From: Anolis sagrei
Lineage: Eukaryota > Chordata > Lepidosauria > Squamata > Anolidae
Direction: 5' to 3'
DNA length: 64,000 bases
NCBI RefSeq assembly: GCF_037176765.1
Contig: NC_090024.1
Coordinates: 112,915,508-112,979,507 of the forward strand
A program made the translations under genes and the position numbers. Position 1 is the first letter of the stretch, and every line of letters starts with the position of its first letter. This document shows positions 33,676 to 47,700 of the stretch, piece by piece. Below the pieces are notes generated by a model. The model did no database searches, was not told the origin of the DNA, and saw only the letters and a list, made by a program, of their open reading frames with translations.

Positions 33676-35902
33676 TAAAAGCCGTCCCATGCCACGCGTT
33701 GCTGTGGCCCAGTCTCGTGAGCTGGAAAATAAAGTAATAAGAAAGTGTTGGCTTCCAATATATGTAATGTCTTGATGCTTGTGGGTAAACAGTATTTCTT
33801 GTTGGTTCTTTGTCAGTGTTGATGTGAATATTGTCTGGTTTGCCTACTCTGGAACATGAAACATATTATTGTGCTTCTTTAGGGGTCATTTCAAATCTAT
33901 GATACTATCTCTGTGTGTGAATCATATATATCTATATCTATGGCTGGATGGCTCTTTGTTAGGAGGACTTTGTTTACATTTGTTTGCCTTGGTGAAGGGA
34001 GTTGGACTGGGTGGCCTTATGTATTTTCTGATGGTTCAGTGTGGTTGTTGATGGGGTTCAGAATGCTCTTTGATTGTAAGTGAACTATAAATCCCAGTAA
34101 CTACAACTCCCAAATGTCAAAGTCTATTTTCCCCAAACTCCATCTGTGTTCATATTTGGGCACATGGAGTATTCATGGCAAGTTTGGTCCAGATCCATCA
34201 TTGTTTGAGTCCACAATGCTCTCTGGATGTACGTGAACTACAACTCCAAAACTCAAGGTCAATGCCCACCAAACCCTTACAGTATTCTCTATTTGTCTTT
34301 GGAGTTCTGTATGCCAAGACTGGTTCAATTCCATCATTGGTGGAGTTCAGAATGCTCTTTGATTGTAGATTAACTATAAATCCCAGCAACTACAACTCCC
34401 AAATGACAAAATTAATTTTTTTGAGTGATGGCCGCTACTTAGGTTAGTAGGTGTCTTGTGGCCAATTTGGTGTTAATACGCCCAGTGGTTTTTGAGTTAT
34501 GCTAATCCCACAAACGAAGATTACATTTTTATTTATACAGATATATTTGCTGAAAAATTGTCTTTGCAGTCCCTTGTGCTCCAGAAAGTATAACAATTGA
34601 AGAAGATGAGCCTGGAAGCCTTGAAGTCTCCTGGTCGGATGTTGACCTCAGTGATTATTATGTGGTCTTTGTGAAAAGTGATGATGGCTTGGAGGTGCAC
34701 TGCAACACATCACATACTCAATGCCACTTCCAATCTGACTGCGGTTTCACCTATTTCATTAGTGTCTTTGCCTACAACAAGGCAGGCCAGAGCCCCTTAG
34801 GGGACATATTTAACTATACAACAGGTAAGAACATCCATTTATTTATAAACAAACATTTGGTAGATTAGACAAAATTGATAATAAGCTTTACATCAGGGGT
34901 CCCAAAATAAGACCCTTGGACCAGATGTGGCCCTCCAAGGTCCTTTCCCTGGCCCCTACCCTAAACTTTAGATTGACGGTTGCCCCAAGACTAAAATGAC
35001 TTGACGGCACACAACAAAAATCCTAATTAACTTGGCTATATAATCAGCCAAAATCTGGCCCCCAATTACCATTGAAATACTGGTAAATGTATGTTGGTTA
35101 AATGGTTCTTTATTTTAAATATTCTATTGCTCTTTTGTGGGTTTTTTTTTTTGCACTACAAATAAGATATGTGCGGTGTGCACAGGAATTTGCTTTTTTC
35201 AAACTATAGTCCGACCCCCCAACAGTCCAAGGGAGTGTGAGCTGGCCGTATGCTTAAGAAGTTTGAAGACCCCTGCTCTACATCATAAAATACGTATACA
35301 AGGGATCTCATGATATTCAAGAAATTAAGCCTTTGTATGAGGAGCCCCCGGTGGCGCAGTGGATTAAAGCACTGAGATGCTAAGGTTGTTGACAGAAAGG
35401 TCACAGGTTCGAATCCAGGGAGCAGCATGAGCTTCCGCTGTCAGCCCCAGCTTCTGCCAACCTAGCAGTTTGAAAACATACAAATGTGAGTAGATCAAGA
35501 GGTACCATTCCGGCGGGAAGGTAACAGCACTCCATGCAATCATGCTGGCCACATGACCTTGGAGGTGTCTATGGACAACCTCCAAGGTCGGCTTAGAAAT
35601 GGAGATGAACACCACACTCCATAGTCGGCCATGACTGGACTTAATGTCGGGGGGAAACCTTTACCTAACCTATGAGGGTTATTAGTGCCAAGCAAGTGGC
35701 CCTGGAAAGTTATGTCATTTGAGAAGAGCTCCAGCTGCACTTGGTAGCTAAGGAGAAGAAATATAGTTAGCAATTAAAAAGGATGCTCTGCTATTACATA
35801 ATCCCTGCTACGTTGATATCTGTAATGAGGCATTGAGTTGTGCCATTTGTAAACCGCTACAAGTCGTTTCTGGGCTGAGAGGGGCGGGATATAAATATAG
35901 TA

Positions 35903-35936
<34 letters not shown>

Positions 35937-37350
35937 GGGTCATCTGCATAAATAGTGAGGAAGTGTTGCTAAGAGCTGATCAAAAGATTCCTTGCTCTGT
36001 TAATCTGTTATAAAAGTCCCCAGAGAAAGGACCCTAGTGCCCATTTCTCGAGATCCTGCCATTCACTTTTAGATAAATGCATAAGGAAGCATTTATCTAA
36101 AAGATAATGTTGTATATTTTATTGTCTATGTTTTTATTTTAATTGCTTGTATTGTTGTTATTATTACTTGTATTGTTGTATTCGGGCTCGGCCTCATGTA
36201 AGCCACACCGAGTCCCTTGGGGAGATAGTAGCAGGGTACAAATAAAGTGTTATTAGGTTCTTGTGGGTTTTTTCGGTCTATAGGGCCATGTTCTAGAGGC
36301 ATAATGCCTCTAGAACATGGCCCTATAGCCCGAAAAAAAACTCACAAGAACCTAGTGATTCCAGCCATGAAAGCCTTCGACAATACATTAAAGTGTTATT
36401 GTTATTATTATTATTATTATTTATTCTGATAATGCTCTCTAATATAATAATAAACTCTTTCCTTTTCTCCCCCCAGCACCTTGCTGCCCCAGTGATTTTA
36501 ACCCAGTGTTTGTGTCAAGTGACACAATTCAAATTGTCTGGCCTCCTGTCCGTGGTGCTGAAATGTACGAAACCAAAGCTGTTGATTGGCCGAATGAATT
36601 CTTGTGCAATGACACTGCCACCATATGCACCTTGTCTGCGCTGCAGTGCGACACTCAATACAATATCACCGTCTACTCTTTCAGTGAAATCCGAGGCAGC
36701 AACACATCATGTGCATCTAAACCTGTGGCAACTGGTATGGCTTTAATTTAAAGTCCAGTGAATAATGTATTTCTATTACAGAATCTAACACAGTACACAC
36801 AGAATCCTAATGTTTTCCTAATATGGAATCCGTCTTGTTTCCCTAACATTTCTTGGAAGCTAAGATAGTTTGCCCCAAAGATAAATTACTACTATATTGG
36901 TCAGTTGGAAATATCAAAAAACAGCAGATTTAACAGCAAATAAGAACCAAACCAGAGAAAATGCTGCACATTTGCTGCCCCACAGTTTAGATTGGGTGCT
37001 TTTCTATATGGTCATTGACCCCATGTTGTTACTGATCTGGAGCAGTTCAAAAGGACTGACAACTAAAGGGATGTTTTATTTTAAAACTTTTTTGCACAGG
37101 ATTTTTTACTAGATGTCCCTCTGACAGGGAGTACCTTAAGGGTGATTTACACGAGGATACGATTCTATTTGGTAACAAATGTTTTATATTGTTTAATTAA
37201 TGGTTTATGTATTTATGTATTTTAATGTTTTGATGGTTTGTTTAATGGTTATTGTATTAATTGTTCATGTAACGGCATCGAATTGCTGCTTATGTAAGCC
37301 ATCCTGAGTCCCCCTTTCGGGGTAGAGAAGAGACGGGATATAAATACCAG

Positions 37351-37388
<38 letters not shown>

Positions 37389-38671
37389 GGGTAGTCATAG
37401 TGAGGTTCATGAGCTCATTACCTATGAGACGCTAGTAGTTATAGTTATGTTTAACTGATTGTTTATTATATGATTGTTTTTAACTGTTTTTTAACTCTTT
37501 TTATGATGTTGAGCATTGAATTTTGCTATTGTTAACCACTTTGTTTGGTACAGCATTTTCTCTTCTTTTCAAAAGCATTTTAGGCTGTAGGCTGCTGGTT
37601 ATAGCTTCTCACTGGTGTTACTTTAAAACAGTGGTTCTCAACCTGTGGGTCACCAGATGTTTTGGCCTTCAACTTTTAGAACAGCTGTTTAACTGGCTGA
37701 GATTTCTGGGAGTTGTAGGCCAAAACACCCGAGGACCCACAGGTTGAAAACTATTGCAAGATGGCAGAGATCCAGCATGAGGTGACGCATATATATCATG
37801 AAGCAATGCAGCCACTTCCCATAACATTCCCATATTGTCAGAGAAGGATGAATGTTATCATGCGTCTATTTTCCCGGATGGTGCTTGCAAGTCGAAGAAA
37901 ATAACTGGATGTATCCCTGCCCACCACCCTTTCTCTTTGACAACACAGAAATGCCCATCTTGCTGCTTACAACTGAGGGTTTTTTTGAAATTTTGATCAT
38001 TGCATGGTTGAAACAAAATTCTGACCTAAGCAATGAACATAAATGTGAGTTCTGCTGGCCTAAGTCCAACTGACAGGATTCACAAACAGGATACTAGCCT
38101 ACGCCTTTTCATTGTGCAACAGGAAGGCGCTTGTTTCCTAAGTAAATTTGTTTTTTGTACAATACTAACAGAAACAAACTCCAGTTTATTCCTGGACTTG
38201 TTCAGAGCATTTCTTCCATTGCTTTTCGAAATTTAAGGGTGACAGCGAGTTCCAAACCTGCATTGTGCTAAGTACACTTCTACTAACAGAGGACTTTCTC
38301 TGCTGTCTTTTCTCCCACAGCTCTTTTCAAAACCCAAATATGTACTAGACCTCCAAATGTTGAGGGCACTAGGGGTGTAGGAATTATTTGCTCTTCCCAT
38401 GAAATATTTTTTCCATAGACTATCACTGTTGGACTCTGGTTCATTTTGGTTTCATTGCTTGCATGTGTCAGGAATATAAAAGATGTAAATGTATGAAAAT
38501 AAATAAAAAGAGTAGCATATTTAATAACTGAAATAATACCCATAGGTTTCTCAGACTCATATGCCGTCTGTGCATTCCTGTGCATTGTTATTTGCAACAA
38601 GCCGTCTCCTGCCACGCATTGCTATGGCCCAGTCTGTGCATATGTGTTTTGTGTGCATATATATTTGTTTG

Positions 38672-38706
<35 letters not shown>

Positions 38707-38711
38707 GTGTG

Positions 38712-38792
<81 letters not shown>

Positions 38793-41700
38793 CACGCCAT
38801 GCGTTGCCGTGGCCAACCTTCCCTCTCTTTCTCTTTTCTTTTTCTCCTTCCTTCTTTCCCTCTTTCCTTCCTTCCTTCCCTTTTTCTTTCTCTCCTTCCT
38901 TCTCTTCTTCTTCCCTTCCATCTCCCTTTCCCCTTTCTCTCCTTTCTTCATTCTCTACCTATTCTTGGACTGCAAGTCCCAGCAGTCCCCCTGATCCATC
39001 TGTCCATTTACCTACCTACCTACCTACCTCGATCTAATCTATCTATCTGGAGGATTACTGGGAGTTGCAGTCCAGGAATAGAAAATTGGAAATATGCAGG
39101 GATTTGGATGCTCTCAAAGAAATCCAATGAGAAGAAAGCTTGCATCTTGGAAGCAGTGCATTTGGATCATCCTCCTCTCCTAAAGTGCCTGGTCTAGGGG
39201 GTGCTGGGAACTGTAGTCTGGAAGAGTGTGGATATGCTATTGTATGTTTTGTTTGCCAGGGGAATTGTTGTGCACATTTGCTGTAGGGTGTTTTCGCTTT
39301 TTTACATCCCTTCCACTGTGTTTTTCAGTGTTTTTATGAGTGATGGTCATTTGTTGGCCTGATAGGTGTCATGTCCAAATTTGGTGTCAATTCATCCAGT
39401 GGTTTTTGAGTTATGTTAATGAACATTACATTTTTATTTATATAGATATATTTGTGCATTTGTTGTAATGTATTTTTGGGTGTTTTTTTTGGCTTTTAAA
39501 GTCCTTTAAGCTGTGTTTTTCAGTGTTTTTATGAGTGATGGTCACTTGTTGGCCTGAGAACTGTATTGTGTCCAAATTTGGTGTCAATTCATCCAATGGT
39601 TTTTGAGTTATGTTGATCCCACAAACAAACATTACATTTTTATTTATATAGATTTAAATACTATGAAGCCCACTTAAAAATAATGTGTGCATTGGAAAAG
39701 GTTATTTTTCCTTATTTTGGTGCCTTCCATAGGTTGGAGGGCACCAAAGAGTCTACATCCTCTCTTACTCATGCCAGTTGGCTTTGCAGGATGCTGTGGC
39801 TTGAAACCTTTGGAAGGACCTAGATTGGATGCTATATAAATATAGGCATATTGCAGTTGATTGTGAAATAGGCATTGTATGTTGGGTTTTTTTAATGATT
39901 CTAGTAGTCTTCAGTAACATTTGTAGAATGGGGACTCTTGACGGGGAATGATGTCAGACCCCGAATGTAATAACGTTCTGCTGCTGATCTATTAACGCAA
40001 TAGAGACATCAAAACTAAGTGTACCATTAAAATATGCCTTATTTATTTCAGCTCCATGTCGTCCAGAAATCAAAAGTGTCTCTAAGGATGCTGTTTCAGT
40101 AATTAGTGTATATTGGCATGCCAATAATGACGAAGCAACATATACAGTCACTGCCAAAGGAGCAGCAGGAAAATGGCATTGTGAAAGCTCTGGAAGTTCA
40201 TGTACTATCCACAATCTTCCCTGTGGGTCTTCATTTTCTGTCAGTGTTGTAGCAAGGACAGAAGCAGGGCAGAGCTTGCCGAGTTACAGTGTCCCCTTAG
40301 AAACTGGTAAGTTGCAAATGATTTAGAGCTGCTGTTCACATTTTGGGATCACTCTCATTTAATAATCCAGTACAACCCCTGTATCTGTAGGGTATACATT
40401 TAAGTGCAAACCTTAGAGAAATTAATGAATACCCAGAGAATCATGTTGGAGGATCTAAAAATACCTTCCGAGAACACCTCTCTATGGGTCCTTCCATACA
40501 GGCCCTATATCCCAGGATCCGATCCCAGGTTTTCGGTTTATCCCAGATTATCAGGTAGTGCAGACTCATATAATCCCATATAAAGCAGAAAATCTGGGAT
40601 CAGATCCTGGGATATAGGACCTGTCTGGAAAGCCCTAATAGATCTTCCAGTTTAAATCTATGGTTAACTTCCAATGAAAGCATCTCATGGAATTGTGCTG
40701 GAGGACCTAGAAAATGCAGAGAACCTTTTTTTCAAATGTGGTTGAATGAAACCCTCCTACAGATCATGCTGTCGTTATTTTTTCATATGATATTTTTATT
40801 TATTCTTTGCCCTGTGTTTCTTCCAGGACAGGCAATACACAACAGGTACCATCCTGTAAGGAAGTTATTTTGGGGGGGGGGGGGGGATTTACAAATAACA
40901 ATATATTCAAGTTTGTTAAAACGTCTGGGAGAAATGTCTTCGGTTAATTCCAGACAGGTATAGGTGTAAAATTAATGTATTGGGAGAAAGCATTCCAAAA
41001 ACATGGCCACAACTCCAACTACCTTCTCCTGCGCATCTAAAAGGTGGTGTATGGTAATGAACGCTGGATAGAGTTGGAAATCCTGTCAAATCACAGCAAT
41101 GAGATGGAAAACACCCTTAAGAGAGGGGACCTTATATTTCAAGCCTTTTGCTCATTTCATTTAAAAAGATTCTTCAAGAGGTCCCTCCCGTCCTTTGAAT
41201 AAGAATTTGTTCTTATGGAAACTTACGTTTCTCTTTCTTGACTCTCCACCTTCAAAACGGGTGTAGTTTCTTCTTTTAAGGTGAGCGGGGCTGGCAGTGT
41301 CTACGGATCCTTTTGATCCGCTTCCCACGGAGTAGTCCGCTTGTCCTCCGGCGCCCCCGGCCCCTCTAGGAACCTCTCCCTTGAGTGGCGGGGGTCCCAC
41401 TGGGGTCTTTGGGGTTGCAACTACTGGGCTATGCGACACTTCCCAGCATCGATCCACCGGGAGTGTGGGGACCGTAGCTCCTCCAGACCTCTCTACGTGG
41501 TTGGGTTTCTAGGAGCTCCTAGTCACCCCAGCCTGCCACCATCGCCACCCACCTTAAGTCCCGAGAGATAGAACATATCTCTGTCTACGTCCCACCTAGG
41601 AATTTAAGATCTTCTGGAGGGGCCCTGCTCTCGGCCCCGCCTTTGTCACAAACGAGACTGGCGGGGACGAGGGACAGGGCCTTCTCGGTGGTGGCCCCTG

Positions 41701-44700
41701 CCTGTGGAATTCACTCCCCGGGGAAATTAGATCATCGCCATCCCTCCTCTCTTTTAGAAGCAAATTAAAAACATGGATATGGGACCAGGCCTTTGAGTAA
41801 TCAGGCAGACTGATAAGGACAATGACGACTAAAAGCTTTGAAAATGGATTACGATATGCTGAATGGACTCATGTACTGGCGAAACAATGGCCACCAGGCT
41901 GACCTTTTAGGATATTTTATTGCATTAATTTAATGTTTTAACTATTGATGTTTATTGTTGTTATGTTATTTATTGTATTGAATTGTAGGCATCGAATATG
42001 TGCCGGCTGGAAGCCGCCCTGAGTCCCCCCTAGGGGGTTGAGAAGGGCGGGGTAGAAGTGCTCGAAATAAATTAAAAAATAAATAAAATAAAACATCAAA
42101 CAGTCTTTCCTAGGAACAATTTTAAAATATGAAACTTTTAGTTTATCCCTCTTCCAATATAACAAAGGAATCTATAATGTCATTTGGTAAATGCTGCATA
42201 TATTTACTTGCATAAAAGACAGTTCTTCTCAGGTTGTAAATGCTGAATACAAGTTAAACCTCAACATATTTTACTGCTTTTACAAGACTGACTGTTACCC
42301 TTTGTGTTTTTAGATGGACATCCCAGGATATAGCATATTTCAGGAGATAAAATGAGGATGGAAAATATTACAGAAATTATTGGTAGTCAATGCAAAATTA
42401 TGTATGAATGAGAGTCTGATGTTCCTTTTAGGCACTGAAAATTCATTCAAATCCTTCTAAAATGCTAAAATATATTAAGAAGGGAGATCTCTGTATTTGC
42501 CTGAAAAACAAAACAGAAACAATCATATTTTGGGTTGCTGTGAGTTTTCTGGGCTGTTTGGCCATGTCTCAGAAGCATTCCCACATATCAGTTCTCACAA
42601 CCTCTGCCATAGATGTGGGCGAAACATCAGGAGAGAATGCTTCTGGAACATGGCCATACAGCCTGGAAAACTCACAGCAACCCTGTGATTCTGGCCATGA
42701 AAGCCTTCGACAACATAATCACATTTTTCTTCTTTTCAGCTCCTTGCTGCCCGGCTGATCTTACGGTAACCCAAGTGACACAGTCTGTAACAAACATCAG
42801 CTGGTCTTCTGGGACTGGTGCAATGACACACATAACAACTTTGGAAGCACACACAGGATTTGCCAGGTGCCACACGCTCCAGAAGTACTGCCTCCTGGGA
42901 TGCATTACATGTGGAACCAACTACAGTGTGTCTGTCCAAGCAATTAGTGAAACAGGTTTAATATCAAATTGTACATATGGAGGATTTTCATCAAGTACGT
43001 ACATGGAAAATAGCTTTAAAATAAAAGTAAACGCACTGTATTTCTCCAAAGCGTTCATTTTTTGGTAATTTATGCTCATTATATTGGATTTTAAAAACCT
43101 TAATTTGAATCAATTTGAAACAAGAATTCCTCACCATCGCCTCCCCCCAATATCCCTACAAGCCTTTGGAATTGCCAGAGTTGTACAGAGCAAATGGAGG
43201 TGCCTATATCCTACTTCCCAATCTTACACAGTTCCAGGTGCTCAAATTCCTCTGGAAAATATTTAGATGGTGGTGAGGACAGAACATTCAGTGGGAATGT
43301 TGTAGGTTTTTCGGGCTATATGGTGATGTTCTAGAAGCATTCTCTCCTGATGTTTCACCTGCATCTATGGCAGGCATCCTCAGAGGTTGTGAGGTCACAA
43401 CCTCTGAGGATGCCTGCCATAGATGCAGGCGAAACATCAGGAGAGATGCTTCTAGAACATCGCCATATAGCCCAAAAAACCTACAACCCAGTGATTCCAG
43501 CCATGGAAGCCTTCAACAATACATTCAATGGGATTATTTGCCTTAATCATTCTCTAGATCTAAGATTCTGTGCTTCATGAGTTGATAAATAGAAGTTGCA
43601 TTCAACAAATTACATCTGAAAATTGTACTGTTTAATCTATAGTTCCTAGGTTTTTAAGGCAAGCTAAAAGTGGAGCATTTTCAGTTGAGAACTCGATCAA
43701 AATCAAGCCATATGTTTACTCCAATGTTAAGACACAGACTGCAGCCAGGAAATCAGGAGACACTTCTTGGGAGGAGAGCAATGACAAATCTTGATAAAAT
43801 AGTGAAGAGTAGAGACATCACACTGGCAACAAAGATCCGCATAGTTAAAGCAATGGTATTCCCCGTAGTAACCTATGGATGTGAGAGCTGGATCATAGGG
43901 AAGGCTGAGCGAAGGAATATAGATGCTTTTGAACTGTGGTGTTGGAGGAAAGTGCCTTGGACAGCGAGATCCAACCAGTCCATACTTCAAGAAATAAAGC
44001 CTGACTGTTCATTGGAGGGAAGGATATAAGAGGCAAAGATGAAGTACTTTGGCCACATCATGAGGAGAAAGGAAAACTTAAGAGGAGACAATTATGCTGG
44101 GGAAAATGGAAGGAAAAAGGAAGAGGGGCCAACCAAGGGCAAGATGGATGGATGGTATCATTGAAATGACTGGATTGACCTTGAAGGAGCTGGGGGTGGT
44201 GACGACCGACAGGGAGCTCTGGGGTGGGCTGGTCGATGAAGTCATGAAGAGTCTTAAACGACTGAACGAATGAACAACAAAACTAACTATAAAGAAATCT
44301 TGCCAAGAAAATTCTGTGAGATACACTTTCAAATCACCATGAAGTCTGTCATTGACTTGAAGGCACACAACAAACTACAGCAGGGGTGGGCAAGAGTGGC
44401 ACCCCATATACATTGAACCAATGTTCTTTAAGCGTTGGACTAGACAATAGTTTGAATCACTGCCTGGAAATTTTCTGGGTGCCTGGACAAACTACACATG
44501 GCATCAGAGGAAGATAATGGCAACCCTCTGAAAATATCTTGCCAAGAAAACTCAATTATAGGGTTGCTACAAGTTGGAAACCACTTGGAGGAACACAATA
44601 ATCCAGTCATGAGTATTTAAAGGTCTCTAGGATCTTAGAGGCAGCTGAAATAACAGTTTTCTCAAACCCGGTAAAAAGAATGGGGTAGAATGCTAAATAC

Positions 44701-47700
44701 ATGAATATATTGGGGCGATTTAATACATCTTGGTATCTGGGGGTAAGGTTAAGCTACCTATCTGTCTGTCTGAAGAGTTAATCTTAGGACATCCAGAAGC
44801 ATTATTATTACAGCTGTGCTCCTTCAGATGTTCATAAATTCTCATTGTTGTCTGTGAGCCTAGATAATTCACAATTTCTTTGATAGCTGCTCTAATAGCA
44901 TAGACTTAACAAAGAAAGCCCATTTAATCAAGATCACTGAATTTGACTATATTGGCTAGGCACTATGCGGGATGGAATACAGCAAAACTGATTTTCTTCT
45001 TCTCAGGTGCCTGCTGCCCTTCTGGGGTGCAACTATATAGACTGGACAACAATGGCATACGAATACATTGGCATACCTCTGAAGGCTCAATAAACTATAG
45101 TACTGCTCTTTATGGATCAAAAGGAAATTTCACCTGTACACCTAACACAGACCTGACCTACTGCGATATCACTGAGATACCCTGTGGAGATGTCTATACA
45201 GTTGTGGTGTCACCGGTAACTGATGAAGGATCAAGACTTGGATTTTGTCCTAAGAAGATATATTCAGGTAAAGACCATGTTGTAAGCAGTCTTGGGTACA
45301 ACTGGTGAAAGGTGGGATAAAAATGCCCAAAATAAACAAACAAATAAATGGGGAACCTGATGGAAATGTCAAATTTGGGGGAAACTGAGCAATGTAAAGT
45401 GGAAAACAGTGACGTAGCAACTTTCTAGGCTACTGTTCCTCACTGAGGGCCACCTCAAATGGATTATCATACAGATGTTACAAAAAAAAATGTCTTAAAC
45501 TTGCTATATCTTATGCCACTGTGAACTATTTTTTGGTGATAGCTACAGAGTAAACTCTACATTGTGAGCCATATTAAACAAATAAATTGTAATCCCCAAA
45601 TGCTATTCTGTAATAGTTATTGTTTATGATATGCTGCAAAAGTATGTGGACATTTTCATGGACATGAATTCTATAAAGCAGCAAAATATGTTTATTATAC
45701 GGCTGCATTTCAGAATAACAACTGTATTGCTTACAAGTCAAGCAGAATTCAAGACATAGCCATGTCAGTCTGGAGTATCAGCATGCAAAGGAGCACCTTA
45801 GAGACTGAGAAAATGAACTTTCTCTGCATAGTGATTTTGTGGGTGGATGGTTTGTCAATATCTTTACTTGCCTAGTAATGCTAGACATCTATCTATGAAA
45901 ATACATCTGAATACAGTTTCCGATTTTGTGTACAACTACTACAAATATTAAATCACAGAACTGCTATAGTTGTAGGTTCATCTATTTTTAAACTCACATT
46001 TTCAAGCCAGCACTTTTAAATTTTGGAAATATGCATCTAAAGACTGGTTTCAGTGTTCAAAACTGTCCATCCAGAACCATTACTTCATTTTCAAAATATT
46101 AATCTTTCTATATAAATATTTCCTGAATAAATAATATCAAATTCTCTTTTAAAAGTAAAGCTTTGAACTTTCATCATTGCATGTTCATTTTTTCAGTGAC
46201 TTGTTCTGGGAGTTCAGTTGGAATGGGTAAGTAAACTTGGGTGTTTTTATAAATAAGTCATATTTATTTTAAGATAGCGCCTCTTTTAAACTATGATTTA
46301 AGCTAGTGTTTCTCAACCTGGGGGTTGGGACCTCGGGGGGGGGGGGGGGCGCAAGGGGGTTTCAGAGGGGTCACCAAAGACCATCAGAAAACACGTATTT
46401 CTGATGGTCTTAGGAACCCCCTTGGCACAGTCTTTTGGGTTTAGAGTGCTCTCTGGATGTAGGTGAACTACACTAAACCAATGTCAGTTCACCCAAATCC
46501 CTCCAGTATTTTCTGTTGATCATGGAGTTTCTGTGTGAGAAGTTTGGCCCAATTCTATTGTTGGTGGGGTTCAGAATGCTCTATAAATCTCTTGCCCAGT
46601 AATGCTTGCCTATATCTCTATAAACTATAATGCTTGCCTAAATCTCTATAAACTATAAATCCCAGCAACTGCAACTCCCAAATGTCAAGGTCTATTTCCC
46701 CCCAAACTCCACCAGTGTTCACATTTGGGAATATTGAGTATTTGTGCCAAATTTGGTCCAGATCCATCATTGTTCGAGTCCACAGTACTCTCTGGATGTA
46801 GGTGAACTACAATTCAAGGTCAATGCCCACCAAATCTTTCCAGTATTTTCTGTTGGTCATGGGAGTTCTATGTGCCAAGTTAGTTTCAATTCCATCCTTG
46901 TTGGAGCTCAGAATGCTCTTTGATTGTAGGTGAATTATAAATCCCAGCAACAACTACAAATCCCAAATGGCAAAATCAATCCCCAACCCAACCCCACCAG
47001 TATTCAAATTTGGGCATATCGGGTATTTGTGCCAAATTTGGTCCAGTGAATGAAAATACATCCTGCATATCAGATCTTTACATGATGATTCAGAACAGTA
47101 GCACAATTATGAAGTAGCAACAAAAATAATACTATGGTTGGGGGTCACCACAACAGGAGGAATTGTATTCAGGGGTCACGGCATTAGGAAGGTTGAGAAA
47201 CACTGACTTAAGCATTTATAATCTGAAAATTATTAGGAAATTAGAAAATTAGAAGCCCCCGGTAGCACAGTGGTTAAACCCCAGTGTCAGCAGGACTGAA
47301 GACTGACAGATCACAGGTTCAAATCCGGGGAAAGCAAGGATGAGCTCCCTCTATCAGCTCCAGCTCCTCATGCGGGGACATCAGAGAAGCCTCCCACAAG
47401 GATGATAAAACATCAAAACATCCGGGCGTTCCCTGGGCAACGTCCTTGCAGACGGCCAATTCTCTCACACCAGAAGTGACCATTTTATACAAACCCCAAT
47501 AAAAGGCATACAAATTAAATAACTGTGTTTCTAAATCTATTTTTCCTAAGGCTTACTATGTAGACCAGAGCTTAAAGGAGCCAAACTCCTAGACATCTTA
47601 ACAGTCCCATGATGTAACCTATTGGTTCAAGCTTGCTATCTACCATGTGATGGCAGCTTTCAGATAGATTTTGAAAAGCTGAAGGGAAACAAAGTTAACA

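Larger units (their letters stand above)
38598..39652 (-). mobile_element. Helitron A, interrupted by Helitron B
   Basis: Left part 38598-38792 has the 3' hairpin (GCCACGCATTGCTATGGC). Right part 39447-39652 has TTTGTGCATTTGTTGTAATG, GAGTGATGGTC and the TTTATATAGA terminus. The AT/CT microsatellite at 38680-38790 lies in the left part. Confidence 0.72.

Noticed and set aside
35341-35420. tRNA-like segment with A and B boxes
   Set aside because: It is the head of a full SINE, with mismatches in the tRNA fold and a SINE body following; the same holds at 8732, 47252, 61398 and, in reverse, 5900 and 11590.
40869-40887. Long poly-G run as a possible G-quadruplex regulatory site
   Set aside because: Single homopolymer in an intron (others at 2230, 10697, 46335, and a poly-C at 17593); likely slippage or sequencing-prone, with no further support.
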